From contig NZ_KB908100.1 of NCBI RefSeq assembly GCF_000382345.1, positions 1-64,000 of the forward strand: a stretch of 64,000 nucleotides of DNA, written 5' to 3'. A program made the translations under genes and the position numbers. Under the pieces are notes generated by a model, which searched no databases, was not told the origin of the DNA, and worked only from the letters and a program-made list of their open reading frames with translations. Positions 28,525-37,141 of this stretch are shown here, piece after piece; positions within the stretch are counted from its first letter, which is position 1; each line of letters begins with the position of its first letter. The DNA comes from Massilia niastensis DSM 21313 (lineage in GTDB: Bacteria; Pseudomonadota; Gammaproteobacteria; Burkholderiales; Burkholderiaceae_D).

Positions 28525-30960
28525 TCAATGCAGCAGATTCAGGAAATCGCTGACGCGCGACGGCGCGACCGGTTTAGTGAAATGCATGTCGAATCCGGCT
28601 TCTCTCGAACGGGCAAGGTCATCCTTCGCGCCCCATCCCGACACTGCGACGATGATGCTGCGATCCATGCCCTCGATCTTCCTGAGCCGATGCGCCACTT
28701 CGTAGCCCGTCATACCCGGCATCCCTATATCGAGGAAGACTACATCCGGATGAAATTGCTCCGCGATCTGCAGCGCATGCTGTCCATCGTGTGCCATCCG
28801 AAGATCGTGGCCATACATCTCCAGCAGTGAGGATAAGGTCCGCGCTGCATCCACATTGTCGTCCGTGACCAGGATGCGGAAGGTTTTCCCTGTCCTGGCA
28901 GCAGCTTCGGATGCGTCGGGACCCGAGCAGGAAGCCGCATTGGCCAAGTCGATCGGCAGCCTGACAACGAAGGTGCTGCCCTTGCCCGCGCCTTCGCTGA
29001 TTGCCGCGACCGTGCCGTCGTGCAGGCTGACGAGCTGGCGCACCAGCGACAGTCCGATACCCAGGCCGCCCTGGGAGTGATTCATGTTGCGTCCGACCTG
29101 GCTGAACATATCGAACACCGATTCCAGCGATTCCGCAGGAATGCCTATGCCGTTATCGGTGACCGAGATAACTGCCTCGTCGCCGTCCTGCACGACAGCC
29201 AGGGTGATCTTGCCGCCATGTGGCGTGTATTTCGCCGCATTCGTCAGCAGGTTGCCGACCACCTGGGCAATGCGCGCGGCGTCCACGTCGACCGGAAGCG
29301 GCCCGGCATGCAGATTCAGGCTGAACGCATGACCGCCTTTTTCGATCAAGGGAAGACTGGTTTCCACGGCGTGGGAAACGATGGATTTCAGGTCGACAGC
29401 TTCCTTCTTGATGTCGACTTTTCCGTTAGTTACGCGGGCAATATCCAACAGGTCGTTAATCAAATGCGACAGCTGCTTTACCTGGCGCTCGATGATTCCT
29501 CTCACGTTCACGACGGTTTCCGGACTGTCGGAGCGCATGCGCATGATTTCGAGACCGGTCAGAATGGGGGCCAGCGGATTACGCAATTCATGCGCAAGGA
29601 CAGCCAGGAATTCGCTCAGGTTCTTGTTTGATTTGGCGACCTCATCGAACAGGGCGCGCTGCTTCGCTTCGGCCAGGCGAAGCGTCGCTTCGGTACGCTT
29701 GAAGGCATCGATGTTCGTCACAATGGAAACCTGGCCATTGGGCACGTCATCGCAGTCCTTCAGGGGCACCGCGGCAATTTGCGTCCAGATCTCACCGCCG
29801 TCATCTTTTTCATAGAGCGCTTCGATGCCCGGCACAACCCGCTCACCGCGCAATGCACGCGAGCCCGGGAAGTCCTGGCACGAATAAGGGCGGCCGTCGG
29901 CATGAAAAGCCTGCCATCGGCCATGGCAAGTGTCTTCCTGTGACGGCAAGACCCTGGTGGGCAAGTATTGATCCATCTCCCGATTGGAAAGCAGCAGTTT
30001 GCCCCCCTGATCCACCACCGCCACGCCGACCGGCAGTGCGTCGAATACTGCGGAAAGCATCTCGCGCGTCTCATGAAGCGTCTGCTCCGTCCGCTTGCGA
30101 TCGGTGATATCGAGAACATTGCCGACGAAACCGAGAAAGTCTCCGGCAGCGGAAAACCTGGGGCGCCCCGTAGCGATGACCCAGCGGTAGCTTCCATCCA
30201 CATGCAAGACCCGGTGCTCGAGGCTGAACTCCTTTTTTCGCTCGTTCGCATCCAGGAAGGCCTTTTTCGCCGCGTCCCGCTCCTCCGGGTGAATGACCGC
30301 GGTCCAGCCAAAACCCAGGCCGTCCTCGTTGCTTTGTCCGGTAAATTCATGCCACCCGCGAGACATGAATGAGAAGCTGCCATCCGGCTCGGTTACCCAG
30401 AGCATTGCAGGCGCTGCATCCGCAAGGTTCAGGAAGCGCGACTCGCTGCGCTTGAGTGCGCGCTCGGCCAGGTGGCGCTGCAATACGACGGCTGCCTGGT
30501 TGGCGCTCACTCCCAGCAACAGGCGCTCATTCTCGGATGGAAAATCAGGCCGCTGGGAGCCGACCAGCATCGTGCCGATATCGCCCGTGATGCCGAAGCG
30601 GACAATGCTGACGCGCAGTTGCCCCTGGCCGCAGGGCGGGAGCATCGTCGCCGGCTCATGTGCGTTGCACTGTGCCGTGACGCTATCCAGCACTGCCCGT
30701 GCCGCGGGGAGGAACAATGCTTCAGCACCCTGCCGCCTGCTGCGAATGACTTCGATCGCGCCGGTGTCGGCGCTGCCGGGCAAGCGGATATAGGCCAGGT
30801 CAAGGTCCAGCGTTTTCAACAGGACGCTGGACAGACTCTCGATCACGCCGTTGGGAGGAAGGTCGCCCCAGATAGCCGGCAAGGTCGTCATGGCGACGAG
30901 ATCGCGTGTGGTTTGCCGCAGGCCGTCTATCTCTGAACCGTGTTTTTCTGGAGTCTGCAT
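28525..30960 (-). CDS. GAF-PAS-PAS hybrid sensor histidine kinase/response regulator
   Basis: This 811-aa cytoplasmic kinase has no membrane segments. In order it has a GAF-like domain (about 40-165), two PAS domains (about 170-290 and 305-430) and a HisKA domain with AHELRNPLAP. A HATPase domain follows (NLLTNAAKYTPHGG, then DNGIGIP and GGLGIGLSLV), and then a C-terminal receiver with the phospho-Asp in VVFLDIGMPGMTG. It would sense a soluble signal and pass phosphate internally, then probably to an Hpt partner. It begins 16 bp after the MEDS-domain gene on the same strand, so the two likely form one sensory unit. Its base composition is less GC-rich than the core genes. Confidence 0.87.
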   Translation of the reverse strand: MQTPEKHGSEIDGLRQTTRDLVAMTTLPAIWGDLPPNGVIESLSSVLLKTLDLDLAYIRLPGSADTGAIEVIRSRRQGAEALFLPAARAVLDSVTAQCNAHEPATMLPPCGQGQLRVSIVRFGITGDIGTMLVGSQRPDFPSENERLLLGVSANQAAVVLQRHLAERALKRSESRFLNLADAAPAMLWVTEPDGSFSFMSRGWHEFTGQSNEDGLGFGWTAVIHPEERDAAKKAFLDANERKKEFSLEHRVLHVDGSYRWVIATGRPRFSAAGDFLGFVGNVLDITDRKRTEQTLHETREMLSAVFDALPVGVAVVDQGGKLLLSNREMDQYLPTRVLPSQEDTCHGRWQAFHADGRPYSCQDFPGSRALRGERVVPGIEALYEKDDGGEIWTQIAAVPLKDCDDVPNGQVSIVTNIDAFKRTEATLRLAEAKQRALFDEVAKSNKNLSEFLAVLAHELRNPLAPILTGLEIMRMRSDSPETVVNVRGIIERQVKQLSHLINDLLDIARVTNGKVDIKKEAVDLKSIVSHAVETSLPLIEKGGHAFSLNLHAGPLPVDVDAARIAQVVGNLLTNAAKYTPHGGKITLAVVQDGDEAVISVTDNGIGIPAESLESVFDMFSQVGRNMNHSQGGLGIGLSLVRQLVSLHDGTVAAISEGAGKGSTFVVRLPIDLANAASCSGPDASEAAARTGKTFRILVTDDNVDAARTLSSLLEMYGHDLRMAHDGQHALQIAEQFHPDVVFLDIGMPGMTGYEVAHRLRKIEGMDRSIIVAVSGWGAKDDLARSREAGFDMHFTKPVAPSRVSDFLNLLH

Positions 30961-30976
30961 ACCGGTCGATACAGCT

Positions 30977-31633
30977 TTACTCGGTCACGCCAGGACGGAT
31001 ATCGCCTGATGCTTTCCGCGCCTCTAGTTCCTGAATCATTTGTTCAGACGGAATGAAAAACGGGTTCTCTTGAAGAATGCCGCCAATGATGACCATGGGG
31101 TGGGTGCGCATGATATCGATCACGACGGTGGCATCGAACTGGGACAGGTCATAGGTGCAGACCACGGGATCATGCTGTTCAGGAAGCGCCTGGTTCAGCC
31201 GTGCTTCGTATTCGACGATATCGTTAACGCCGGGCCGGTCTTCAAGCGCCCACGCCATACTGGCGATATTGCGCGACATTTTTCCGGGAGGTGCGTTGTC
31301 CGGAGCAATCATTTTCAGCAGGGTAGCGATCATGCGGTATTGGTCGAAATGGCCATCCTGCAGGTAGGTTTCTCCCCAGGTCCGCACTTCGAGCTGCCCC
31401 TGCGTTTCAGCTGCGGCTGTATCGATGCCCTCCCGTTCCAGGCGCTCCAGATGTGAAGCGCGATAGTCAGGGTTCACGATGTGGAAGGCGCGATCCCCCT
31501 CCTCGAATCCTTCCTTGATGAAAGGCATGAGCACACGATACTCTTCTTCCTTGGAATGAAAAAAGGCGCAGGCATGACAAGAGTGGGTGAGGGAAGAACC
31601 GGCCAGGTTCACAGGCTTCTTTACGATTGACAT
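30977..31633 (-). CDS. MEDS (DcmR-like sensory) domain protein
   Basis: This 218-aa soluble protein matches the MEDS domain. It starts the domain with HSCHACAFFHSKEEEYRVLM, followed by FIKEGFEEGDRAFHI, and continues with QYRMIATLLKMI and a VVCTYDLSQFD segment. MEDS domains were defined in DcmR-type regulators of methylotrophs and in methanogens, and they occur with histidine kinases. The fold resembles KaiC-like sensor modules. The two cysteines of CHAC could bind a ligand or metal (inference). It is first in a two-gene operon with the hybrid kinase. A TTG four codons upstream is an alternative start. Confidence 0.8.
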   Translation of the reverse strand: MSIVKKPVNLAGSSLTHSCHACAFFHSKEEEYRVLMPFIKEGFEEGDRAFHIVNPDYRASHLERLEREGIDTAAAETQGQLEVRTWGETYLQDGHFDQYRMIATLLKMIAPDNAPPGKMSRNIASMAWALEDRPGVNDIVEYEARLNQALPEQHDPVVCTYDLSQFDATVVIDIMRTHPMVIIGGILQENPFFIPSEQMIQELEARKASGDIRPGVTE

Positions 31634-32090
31634 ATGGATTACCAATAGTTAAAAGACCAAGAGCGTATTCCAGGCCTGTTTTTTTACTGAAATGCAATTT
31701 ATTCCAGGCTTGGTCGGCTGCGGCTTCCAGCAGATGACTGCTGGCCGCAGCAAGCCCGAAACCAGTGGGGATGCGGTGAACGGCACTGGCTAGCGGCTCA
31801 CGCACCACGAAACCGCACTGTCAGACAGGAAGGATATGAAGAAGATGTCGTTCAAGGATTTCGTGGTCTCGCTGCAACTTGGCAGTACACGCCGCGTCAA
31901 CTCACATCAAGCAACAAATAGTCAACAAGCAAGACTCTTTTGACCATCGGTCCATTCTACATGAGCCAGCGTTGTGTCCTTGCAAAATTGTCGTAACATG
32001 CTTGAATGATGCGTAATTGATGCGTAATAAGCGCTTCGTTGTTCAAAGTAAATACAAACGCCTTGCACATTCTTCGCGCACTCTAGCTCC
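31634..32090. other. 457-bp intergenic region between divergent MEDS and Nudix genes
   Basis: I see no gene here. It holds a short hairpin with 7-bp arms (CCAGCAG/CTGCTGG, 31727-31744), two TATTCCAGGC-like copies around 31665-31710, and an 11-bp tandem repeat (GATGCGTAATT then GATGCGTAATA, 32008-32029) 62 bp before the Nudix start. It must hold the promoters of both flanking genes, but no clear -35/-10 pair stood out. Confidence 0.5.
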
Positions 32091-32720
32091 ATGACCGTCT
32101 ACCACCTGAAACCCAACGACCATGGCCATCCGGTCATACTGCACAAGCCAAGTCATCCCACGCCACTGAGCAGTTGGATTGACAGCAACGCCATCGCCAC
32201 CGTCATTCCAGGCGGACTGCTGCCGGCAACCCTGAACGGACTTCCTTTCGACGAGTGGCGCGATGCCCCCAGCAGCAATGAAGACTGGGACAAGGTGGAA
32301 GGACAAATCCCCCTCGATGAACCGGCATTTGTCATCCCACCCGGCAAGGCCGCGGCCGCCGGCGTCGCCATCCGGGAGCCGGACGGGCGCATCTGGCTGG
32401 TATCTCCCTCGAATGGATTCGGTGGCTATGCCGTCACCCTGCCCAAGGGGCGGATAGACAGCGGCGTCAACCTCCAGGCCACGGCGATCCGGGAAGCGTT
32501 CGAAGAATCGGGACTCAAGGTGCGGATCAAGGCATGGCTGGCCGATGCGAGCCGCACGCTGACCTATACCCGCTACTACCTGGCGGAACGTGTCGGCGGG
32601 ACGCCTGCATCGATGGGCTGGGAATCGCAGGCCGTGCATCTCGTTCCTCCCACGGCCCTGCCGAGGATGCTGACGCATGCGAACGATCTGCCACTGCTGG
32701 CGGCGCTCCAGCGCCTGTAA
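32091..32720 (+). CDS. Nudix hydrolase with altered Nudix box
   Basis: This 209-aa protein has an N-terminal segment of about 90 residues of unknown type, then a Nudix domain. The Nudix box runs G-R-I-D-S-G-V and then REAFEESGL, so the REuxEExGu catalytic core is intact. The Glu expected six residues after the first Gly is replaced by Val. Activity on a nucleoside diphosphate-linked substrate remains likely because the metal-binding glutamates are kept. The substrate is unknown. It is divergent from the MEDS gene. Confidence 0.8.
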   Translation: MTVYHLKPNDHGHPVILHKPSHPTPLSSWIDSNAIATVIPGGLLPATLNGLPFDEWRDAPSSNEDWDKVEGQIPLDEPAFVIPPGKAAAAGVAIREPDGRIWLVSPSNGFGGYAVTLPKGRIDSGVNLQATAIREAFEESGLKVRIKAWLADASRTLTYTRYYLAERVGGTPASMGWESQAVHLVPPTALPRMLTHANDLPLLAALQRL

Positions 32721-32759
32721 CGCCGGCGCCGGGTCGAGACGCAACACGCGGGAACGGCA

Positions 32760-33074
32760 CTACCTGCGTTGATGCTCCGGCGCGGGTTCGATCTTCGCCT
32801 CGTATCCATCCAGCCGTCTCCTGACGGCGGCATTCCTGCTGTACTTCTTCTTGAGGCGAGCCAGCCGCCGATCGGTTCCGCGGCAGTACCTGTCGATCTG
32901 GAGGTTCACATCCTTCATCCGCTCGACTTCCTGCGGTTCCGGAATCTCGCCACGGAAATGCTCGCAGGTATCGCGCTGCTCGAGGAAGCGCTCCACATCG
33001 GCCGGCAGTGTGACGGCCGCACGCAATGGCAGCGCGGCGAACAGCACCAGCCATGCCCAGGCTCTGATCTGCAT
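32760..33074 (-). CDS. small exported protein of unknown function
   Basis: This 104-aa protein has a signal peptide (MQIRAWAWLVLFAALPLRA). The mature part is charged and helical, with two cysteines (TCEHFRGEIPEPQEVERMKD and RYCRGTDRRL) that could form one disulfide in the periplasm. I do not recognise a family. Its ATG lies one base after the stop of the peptidase-like gene, so they are co-translated. It may be an accessory to that enzyme. Confidence 0.6.
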   Translation of the reverse strand: MQIRAWAWLVLFAALPLRAAVTLPADVERFLEQRDTCEHFRGEIPEPQEVERMKDVNLQIDRYCRGTDRRLARLKKKYSRNAAVRRRLDGYEAKIEPAPEHQRR

Positions 33075-33075
33075 G

Positions 33076-33699
33076 TCACGCTCCCGTATCCGACCAATGC
33101 GGCTCGTCCCGGCCACCGCGCTTGTACTTGATGACGCCGTAGCCCTCCCCCACGCGTTGCAGCCGCAGGTTCATCCCGGTCCATGGCGCGGTCGCGATGT
33201 TCACGACCTTGCCGTCGTGGTCCGCAATCGACAAAGGCCCTGTCCAGCTGATCGACATATCGATTGCACAGCCGATGAGATGGCGCGAGCTCAGCGATGG
33301 CGCAACGCCGAGCCGGCTCAAGCCGAAGGCGTTGACCATGTCCCTGGCCGCATTCATCGATGCGGTGCATGCGACCTTCCCGGACTGGTCGAGGTGGGCC
33401 CAGCGGATCTCGACCTCATCCGATAGCGGGACCTTCTGCGGATCGATGTGTTCATTGACGATCCGCCAGCACCAATGCATCAGGTAGGCACGGCGCCGGT
33501 CGCGCAGCGTGCCATTCACCACCACCGTCGCGCCCGCGTTGCGCATGGCGCCAACGAATGCCTCGACCCGGCCCCGAAAAGGACTGCGTAAATCGCTGAG
33601 CGAGCGACTGGCCGGGAACCGTGCCACCCATGTCACGCCGCTGTCCTCCGCTTTCCGCCGGCTCGCGCCGGAAAGTGATGTGCTTTGCCCTGAATTCAT
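33076..33699 (-). CDS. M15-like peptidase (D-Ala-D-Ala carboxypeptidase fold)
   Basis: This 207-aa protein carries the zinc-ligand pattern of the M15/VanY-like fold: SRHLIGCAIDMS gives the first His and the Asp, and DEPHWS gives the last His. The N-terminal part (about 30-90) is helical. It would cleave peptidoglycan peptides. No signal peptide is visible, which suggests export by holin-like means or a phage origin. The ATG at 33699 has a strong upstream AAGGGGGAC. Nine upstream in-frame codons were discarded. Confidence 0.7.
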   Translation of the reverse strand: MNSGQSTSLSGASRRKAEDSGVTWVARFPASRSLSDLRSPFRGRVEAFVGAMRNAGATVVVNGTLRDRRRAYLMHWCWRIVNEHIDPQKVPLSDEVEIRWAHLDQSGKVACTASMNAARDMVNAFGLSRLGVAPSLSSRHLIGCAIDMSISWTGPLSIADHDGKVVNIATAPWTGMNLRLQRVGEGYGVIKYKRGGRDEPHWSDTGA

Positions 33700-33777
33700 G
33701 CGGTCCCCCTTGGAAGAACCGCTCAATTAAAGCCCGGCTGGGACCTGCAGCATTTGCGCCAAGGCAAACTATCCGGC

Positions 33778-34875
33778 TTACTCCAGGGTGATCTTGACCA
33801 CCGCATTGCCGGAAGTCGCGTAGAGATTGCCATTGCCGTCCGAGACGATGCCGCGGATCTCCGCCAGGCTGCCCGGCAGCGCGCCCGTGCGCAGTGCGTC
33901 GGCGCCCGAGACCCCCGCGACGGTCGTGACGACACCGGCCGGCGTGATCCTGCGCACCAGGTTGTTCCCGTTGTCGGCCGCGTACAGGTTGCCCTGGCCG
34001 TCGAGCGTCAGCGCGACCACCTGGCTGAAGCGGGCCGCGGCGCCGGTGCCGTTGGCCGAGCCGCTCGTGTTCGGTGCGCCGGCCAGGGTCTCGAAATTCC
34101 CCGATCCCAGCACGCCCGAGGGCGTCCAGCGGCTGATCTTGCGCTCCAGGTCGAACACGAAGACAGTGCCGCTACCATTCACCGCCACGCCGCGCGGCGT
34201 GAACAGCCGGGTGCCGAACAGATCGTTCTGCGTCGCATCGCCTTCGAGCATCGTGGTGCCGAACGCCGTTATCTGGCGCGTGCCATAGCCGTTGGTCGCA
34301 TACAGGTTGCCGTTGGCATCGACGGCGATCGCGCCCGGCAGGACGGCGTTCATGCTGCGCGCATCGACATTCGTCCCCACCGGGATCTCGGTGACGGTGC
34401 TCACCAGGCCGGTGCTGGAGTTGACGCTACGGATGCGGAGATTATCGGCGACAAACAGCGTGCCCTGCGCATTGATGGTGATGGCGACCGGGTTGAGGAA
34501 GCGCGCCCTGCTGCCGCTGCCCTCGGCAAATTCGCCGCGCCCGGCCGTACCCGCCAGGGTCGTCACCACGCCCTCGGGCGTGATCTTGCGGATGGTGAAA
34601 TTGCCGGTGTCGGCGACGTACAGGTTGCCGCTGGCGTCGATGGTGATGCCGCGCGGGGCCTTGAAGCGCGCCGCCGCGCCGGTGGCGTTCGTGCTGCCTT
34701 CCTGTGTCGCATCCCCCGCAAGGATCGCGATGTTCCCCGTTTGTCCCGAGTCGTCATCGTCATCGTCGTCGGCAGTGTGCTCGAAGCCGCACGCGGTGCA
34801 GAGCAGCAGCAGCGCCGATGCGGCAAGGGCTCGCACGCGGAGCCGGGAAGCGTTCGTGACGGGACTGCGTTTCAT
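33778..34875 (-). CDS. NHL-repeat lipoprotein
   Basis: This 365-aa lipoprotein has a signal peptide ending at LLCTAC. Then comes a run of seven Asp (encoded by repeated GAC/GAT), followed by about five NHL beta-propeller repeats. These carry the recurring cores GITIDASGNLYVADTGN, ALTLDGQGNLYAADNGN and GVVTT-AG. NHL propellers are binding scaffolds and the ligand is unknown. GGAGA precedes the ATG at 34875. The longer upstream frame lacks conserved sequence. It is expected to face the periplasm or the cell surface. Confidence 0.8.
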   Translation of the reverse strand: MKRSPVTNASRLRVRALAASALLLLCTACGFEHTADDDDDDDSGQTGNIAILAGDATQEGSTNATGAAARFKAPRGITIDASGNLYVADTGNFTIRKITPEGVVTTLAGTAGRGEFAEGSGSRARFLNPVAITINAQGTLFVADNLRIRSVNSSTGLVSTVTEIPVGTNVDARSMNAVLPGAIAVDANGNLYATNGYGTRQITAFGTTMLEGDATQNDLFGTRLFTPRGVAVNGSGTVFVFDLERKISRWTPSGVLGSGNFETLAGAPNTSGSANGTGAAARFSQVVALTLDGQGNLYAADNGNNLVRRITPAGVVTTVAGVSGADALRTGALPGSLAEIRGIVSDGNGNLYATSGNAVVKITLE

Positions 34876-35065
34876 GGAGCATCTCCAGAACATGTTGCCA
34901 CAAATGCTAGCACGTATGGGCCCGCCGGCGGCTGCATCCGGCCATGGCGTCCGCATAAACTGAGGCCATGGCCAAGGCCGCGTCGCGTCCGTCCGACAGC
35001 CTGGCGGCCAGGAGCTGCCTGTCGCATTTTCCGCATTTTCTTCGCCGCAGTGCACAATTTTTCGC
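34876..35065. other. intergenic region between NHL lipoprotein and leuA leader
   Basis: I see nothing that can be called here apart from the start of the leuA promoter region. It would also contain the promoter of the divergent NHL lipoprotein, which could not be placed. Confidence 0.4.
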
Positions 35066-35094
35066 TTGACATACGGCACGCTCTTCCTTAAAGT
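35066..35094 (+). promoter_or_regulatory. promoter of the leuA leader transcript
   Basis: A perfect -35 TTGACA (35066-35071), a 17-bp spacer and the -10 TAAAGT (35089-35094). The predicted start falls at about 35100, immediately before the leader peptide ATG, so the leader peptide mRNA would be leaderless or nearly so. Confidence 0.65.
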
Positions 35095-35101
35095 CGAAAT
35101 T

Positions 35102-35182
35102 ATGTCTTTTCCACTGCATCTGTCGATTTCCTTCCCTGCCGCCGGCGCGCTATCGCTGGCAGCGCTGCTACTACGCGCGTAA
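35102..35182 (+). CDS. leuL: leucine-rich leader peptide (leuA attenuator)
   Basis: This 26-codon open frame encodes MSFPLHLSISFPAAGALS followed by LAALLLRA. Seven of 26 residues are Leu. Five of these lie in the last ten codons, and three use the CTA codon, which is rare in GC-rich genomes. Ribosome stalling at these codons when leucyl-tRNA is scarce is the classic attenuation signal. It lies 258 bp upstream of leuA, right after a consensus promoter. The call rests on composition and position; no homology search was done. Confidence 0.72.
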   Translation: MSFPLHLSISFPAAGALSLAALLLRA

Positions 35183-35440
35183 TCCTTCGCCGTACGTTCC
35201 GGCTCTTTGCCGGCCCCATTCAGCAGTCCAGGGATTTGCACCGATGTTCACTGTTCCATCATCCGCACCATCGCTTCTCCATACCGGGTTCGTCCTGGCG
35301 GTCGGCTCGCAGGCGACGTTTCGCCTGCTGCTAAAGCTACCGATCGGTTGCCGGGCCTAGCGTTTCGTGGCCCGCCCGGCAGCCGCAGCCACCCAGGCCA
35401 TCAGGCCGTCTTGTGACCACCCCATCAGGAGCTACCGATC
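35183..35440 (+). promoter_or_regulatory. leuA leader RNA with candidate attenuator hairpins
   Basis: There are three hairpins: CCGGC/GCCGG at 35199-35213, a perfect 8-bp stem GCAGGCGA/TCGCCTGC with CGTT loop at 35309-35328, and GCCGGGC/GCCCGGC at 35350-35380. None is followed by a T-run, so termination, if used, may need Rho, or control may be at translation. No alternative gene is seen in this stretch. Confidence 0.5.
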
Positions 35441-37120
35441 ATGTTGAAGAACCCCGCCGCCAAATACCGTCCCTTCCCCGCCGTCCAGCTGGCCGACCGC
35501 CAGTGGCCGAGCCGCACCATCACCCGTCCGCCGATCTGGATGAGCACCGACCTGCGCGACGGTAACCAGGCGCTGATCGAGCCGATGAGCCCGGAGAAGA
35601 AGCTGCGCTTCTTCCAGATGCTGGTGAAGATCGGCGTGAAAGAGATCGAGGTCGGCTTCCCGTCCGCCTCGCAGACCGACTTCGACTTCGTGCGCATGCT
35701 GGTCGACGACGGCCACATTCCGGACGACGTCACCATCATCGTGCTCACCCAGGCGCGCGAAGAGCTGATCCGCCGCACCGTGGAATCCGCCGCCGGCGCC
35801 AAGCGCGCCATCGTCCACATCTACAACTCGGTGGCGCCGGTGTTCCGCCGCGTGGTGTTCAACATGGAGCGCGACGAGATCGTGCAGATCGCGGTCAAGG
35901 GCACCGAATTGATCAAGGAACTGGTCGCCCAGCATCCGCAGACCGACTGGGGCCTCGAGTATTCGCCGGAATCGTTCTCGACCACCGAGCTCGATTTCTC
36001 GAAGCAGATCGTCGACGCCGTCAGCGCCGTGTGGCAGCCGACCCCGCAACGTCCGATGATCGTCAACCTGCCTTCCACCGTGGAAGCCAGCACGCCGAAC
36101 GTGTACGCCGACCAGATCGAATGGATGTGCCGCCACCTCGAGCGCCGCGAGTCCCTGATCATCAGCGTCCATCCGCACAATGACCGCGGCTGCGCGGTCG
36201 CCGCCGCCGAGCTGGCGGTGATGGCCGGCGCCGACCGCGTCGAAGGCTGCCTGTTCGGCAATGGCGAGCGCACCGGCAACGTCGACCTGGTCACGCTCGC
36301 GATGAACCTGTACACCCAGGGCGTCAATCCGGGCCTGGACTTCTCCGACATCGACGCGGTGCGCCAGCTGGTCGAGGAATGCAACCAGTTGCCGGTCCAC
36401 CCGCGCCATCCGTATGCGGGCGACCTCGTGTTCACCGCGTTCTCGGGCTCGCACCAGGACGCGATCAAGAAGGGCTTCGCCCAGCAGAAGGCGGATGCGA
36501 TCTGGGAAGTGCCTTACCTGCCGATCGACCCGGCCGACCTGGGCCGCAGCTACGACGCGGTGATCCGCGTGAACAGCCAGTCCGGCAAGGGCGGCATGGC
36601 TTACCTGCTGGAGCAGGAATACGGCCTGCAATTGCCGCGCCGCCTGCAGATCGAGTTCTCGCGCGCCGTCCAGCGCCTGGCCGACGAGAGCGGCCGCGAG
36701 ATCGCCGCCAGCGACCTGCACGAATTGTTCAAGCGCGAATACCTGGAGCAGGACGTGCCTTACCACTACGAGGCGCACCGCATGACCGAGGACAGCGCGC
36801 ACGACGTGCAGCTCGAGGTGAACGTGGCGCGCCATCATGCGCCGCAGGTGTTCAAGGGACGCGGCAACGGGCCGATCGATGCCTTCGTCAATGCGATGGG
36901 GCTGGATATCCGCCTGATGGATTACCACGAGCACGCGATCGGCATGGGCGCGGATGCGAAGGCGGCGTGCTATGTCGAACTGCGCGTGGGGAATGGACCG
37001 ACCTTGTTCGGCGTGGGGATCGACAGCAATATCGTGACGGCCTCGTTCAAGTCGGTGCTGTCGGCCGTCAACCGCCATGTGGCGGCGGCCGGCGAGGATG
37101 CCGGAGCGATGGCGGCGTAA
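35441..37120 (+). CDS. leuA: 2-isopropylmalate synthase
   Basis: LeuA condenses acetyl-CoA with 2-oxoisovalerate, the first committed step of leucine synthesis. The 559-aa protein is of the longer LeuA class. The TIM-barrel catalytic part carries [11 protein letters not shown] near residues 35-45 and the metal motif HPHNDRG. The C-terminal part is the leucine-binding regulatory domain (about 430-559). AGGAG lies 10 bp before the ATG. Regulation by the upstream leader peptide is inferred. Stop and the convergent helicase stop are 21 bp apart. Confidence 0.95.
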   Translation: MLKNPAAKYRPFPAVQLADRQWPSRTITRPPIWMSTDLRDGNQALIEPMSPEKKLRFFQMLVKIGVKEIEVGFPSASQTDFDFVRMLVDDGHIPDDVTIIVLTQAREELIRRTVESAAGAKRAIVHIYNSVAPVFRRVVFNMERDEIVQIAVKGTELIKELVAQHPQTDWGLEYSPESFSTTELDFSKQIVDAVSAVWQPTPQRPMIVNLPSTVEASTPNVYADQIEWMCRHLERRESLIISVHPHNDRGCAVAAAELAVMAGADRVEGCLFGNGERTGNVDLVTLAMNLYTQGVNPGLDFSDIDAVRQLVEECNQLPVHPRHPYAGDLVFTAFSGSHQDAIKKGFAQQKADAIWEVPYLPIDPADLGRSYDAVIRVNSQSGKGGMAYLLEQEYGLQLPRRLQIEFSRAVQRLADESGREIAASDLHELFKREYLEQDVPYHYEAHRMTEDSAHDVQLEVNVARHHAPQVFKGRGNGPIDAFVNAMGLDIRLMDYHEHAIGMGADAKAACYVELRVGNGPTLFGVGIDSNIVTASFKSVLSAVNRHVAAAGEDAGAMAA

Positions 37121-37141
37121 AGCCGAAGCTTTTCGACCGCC

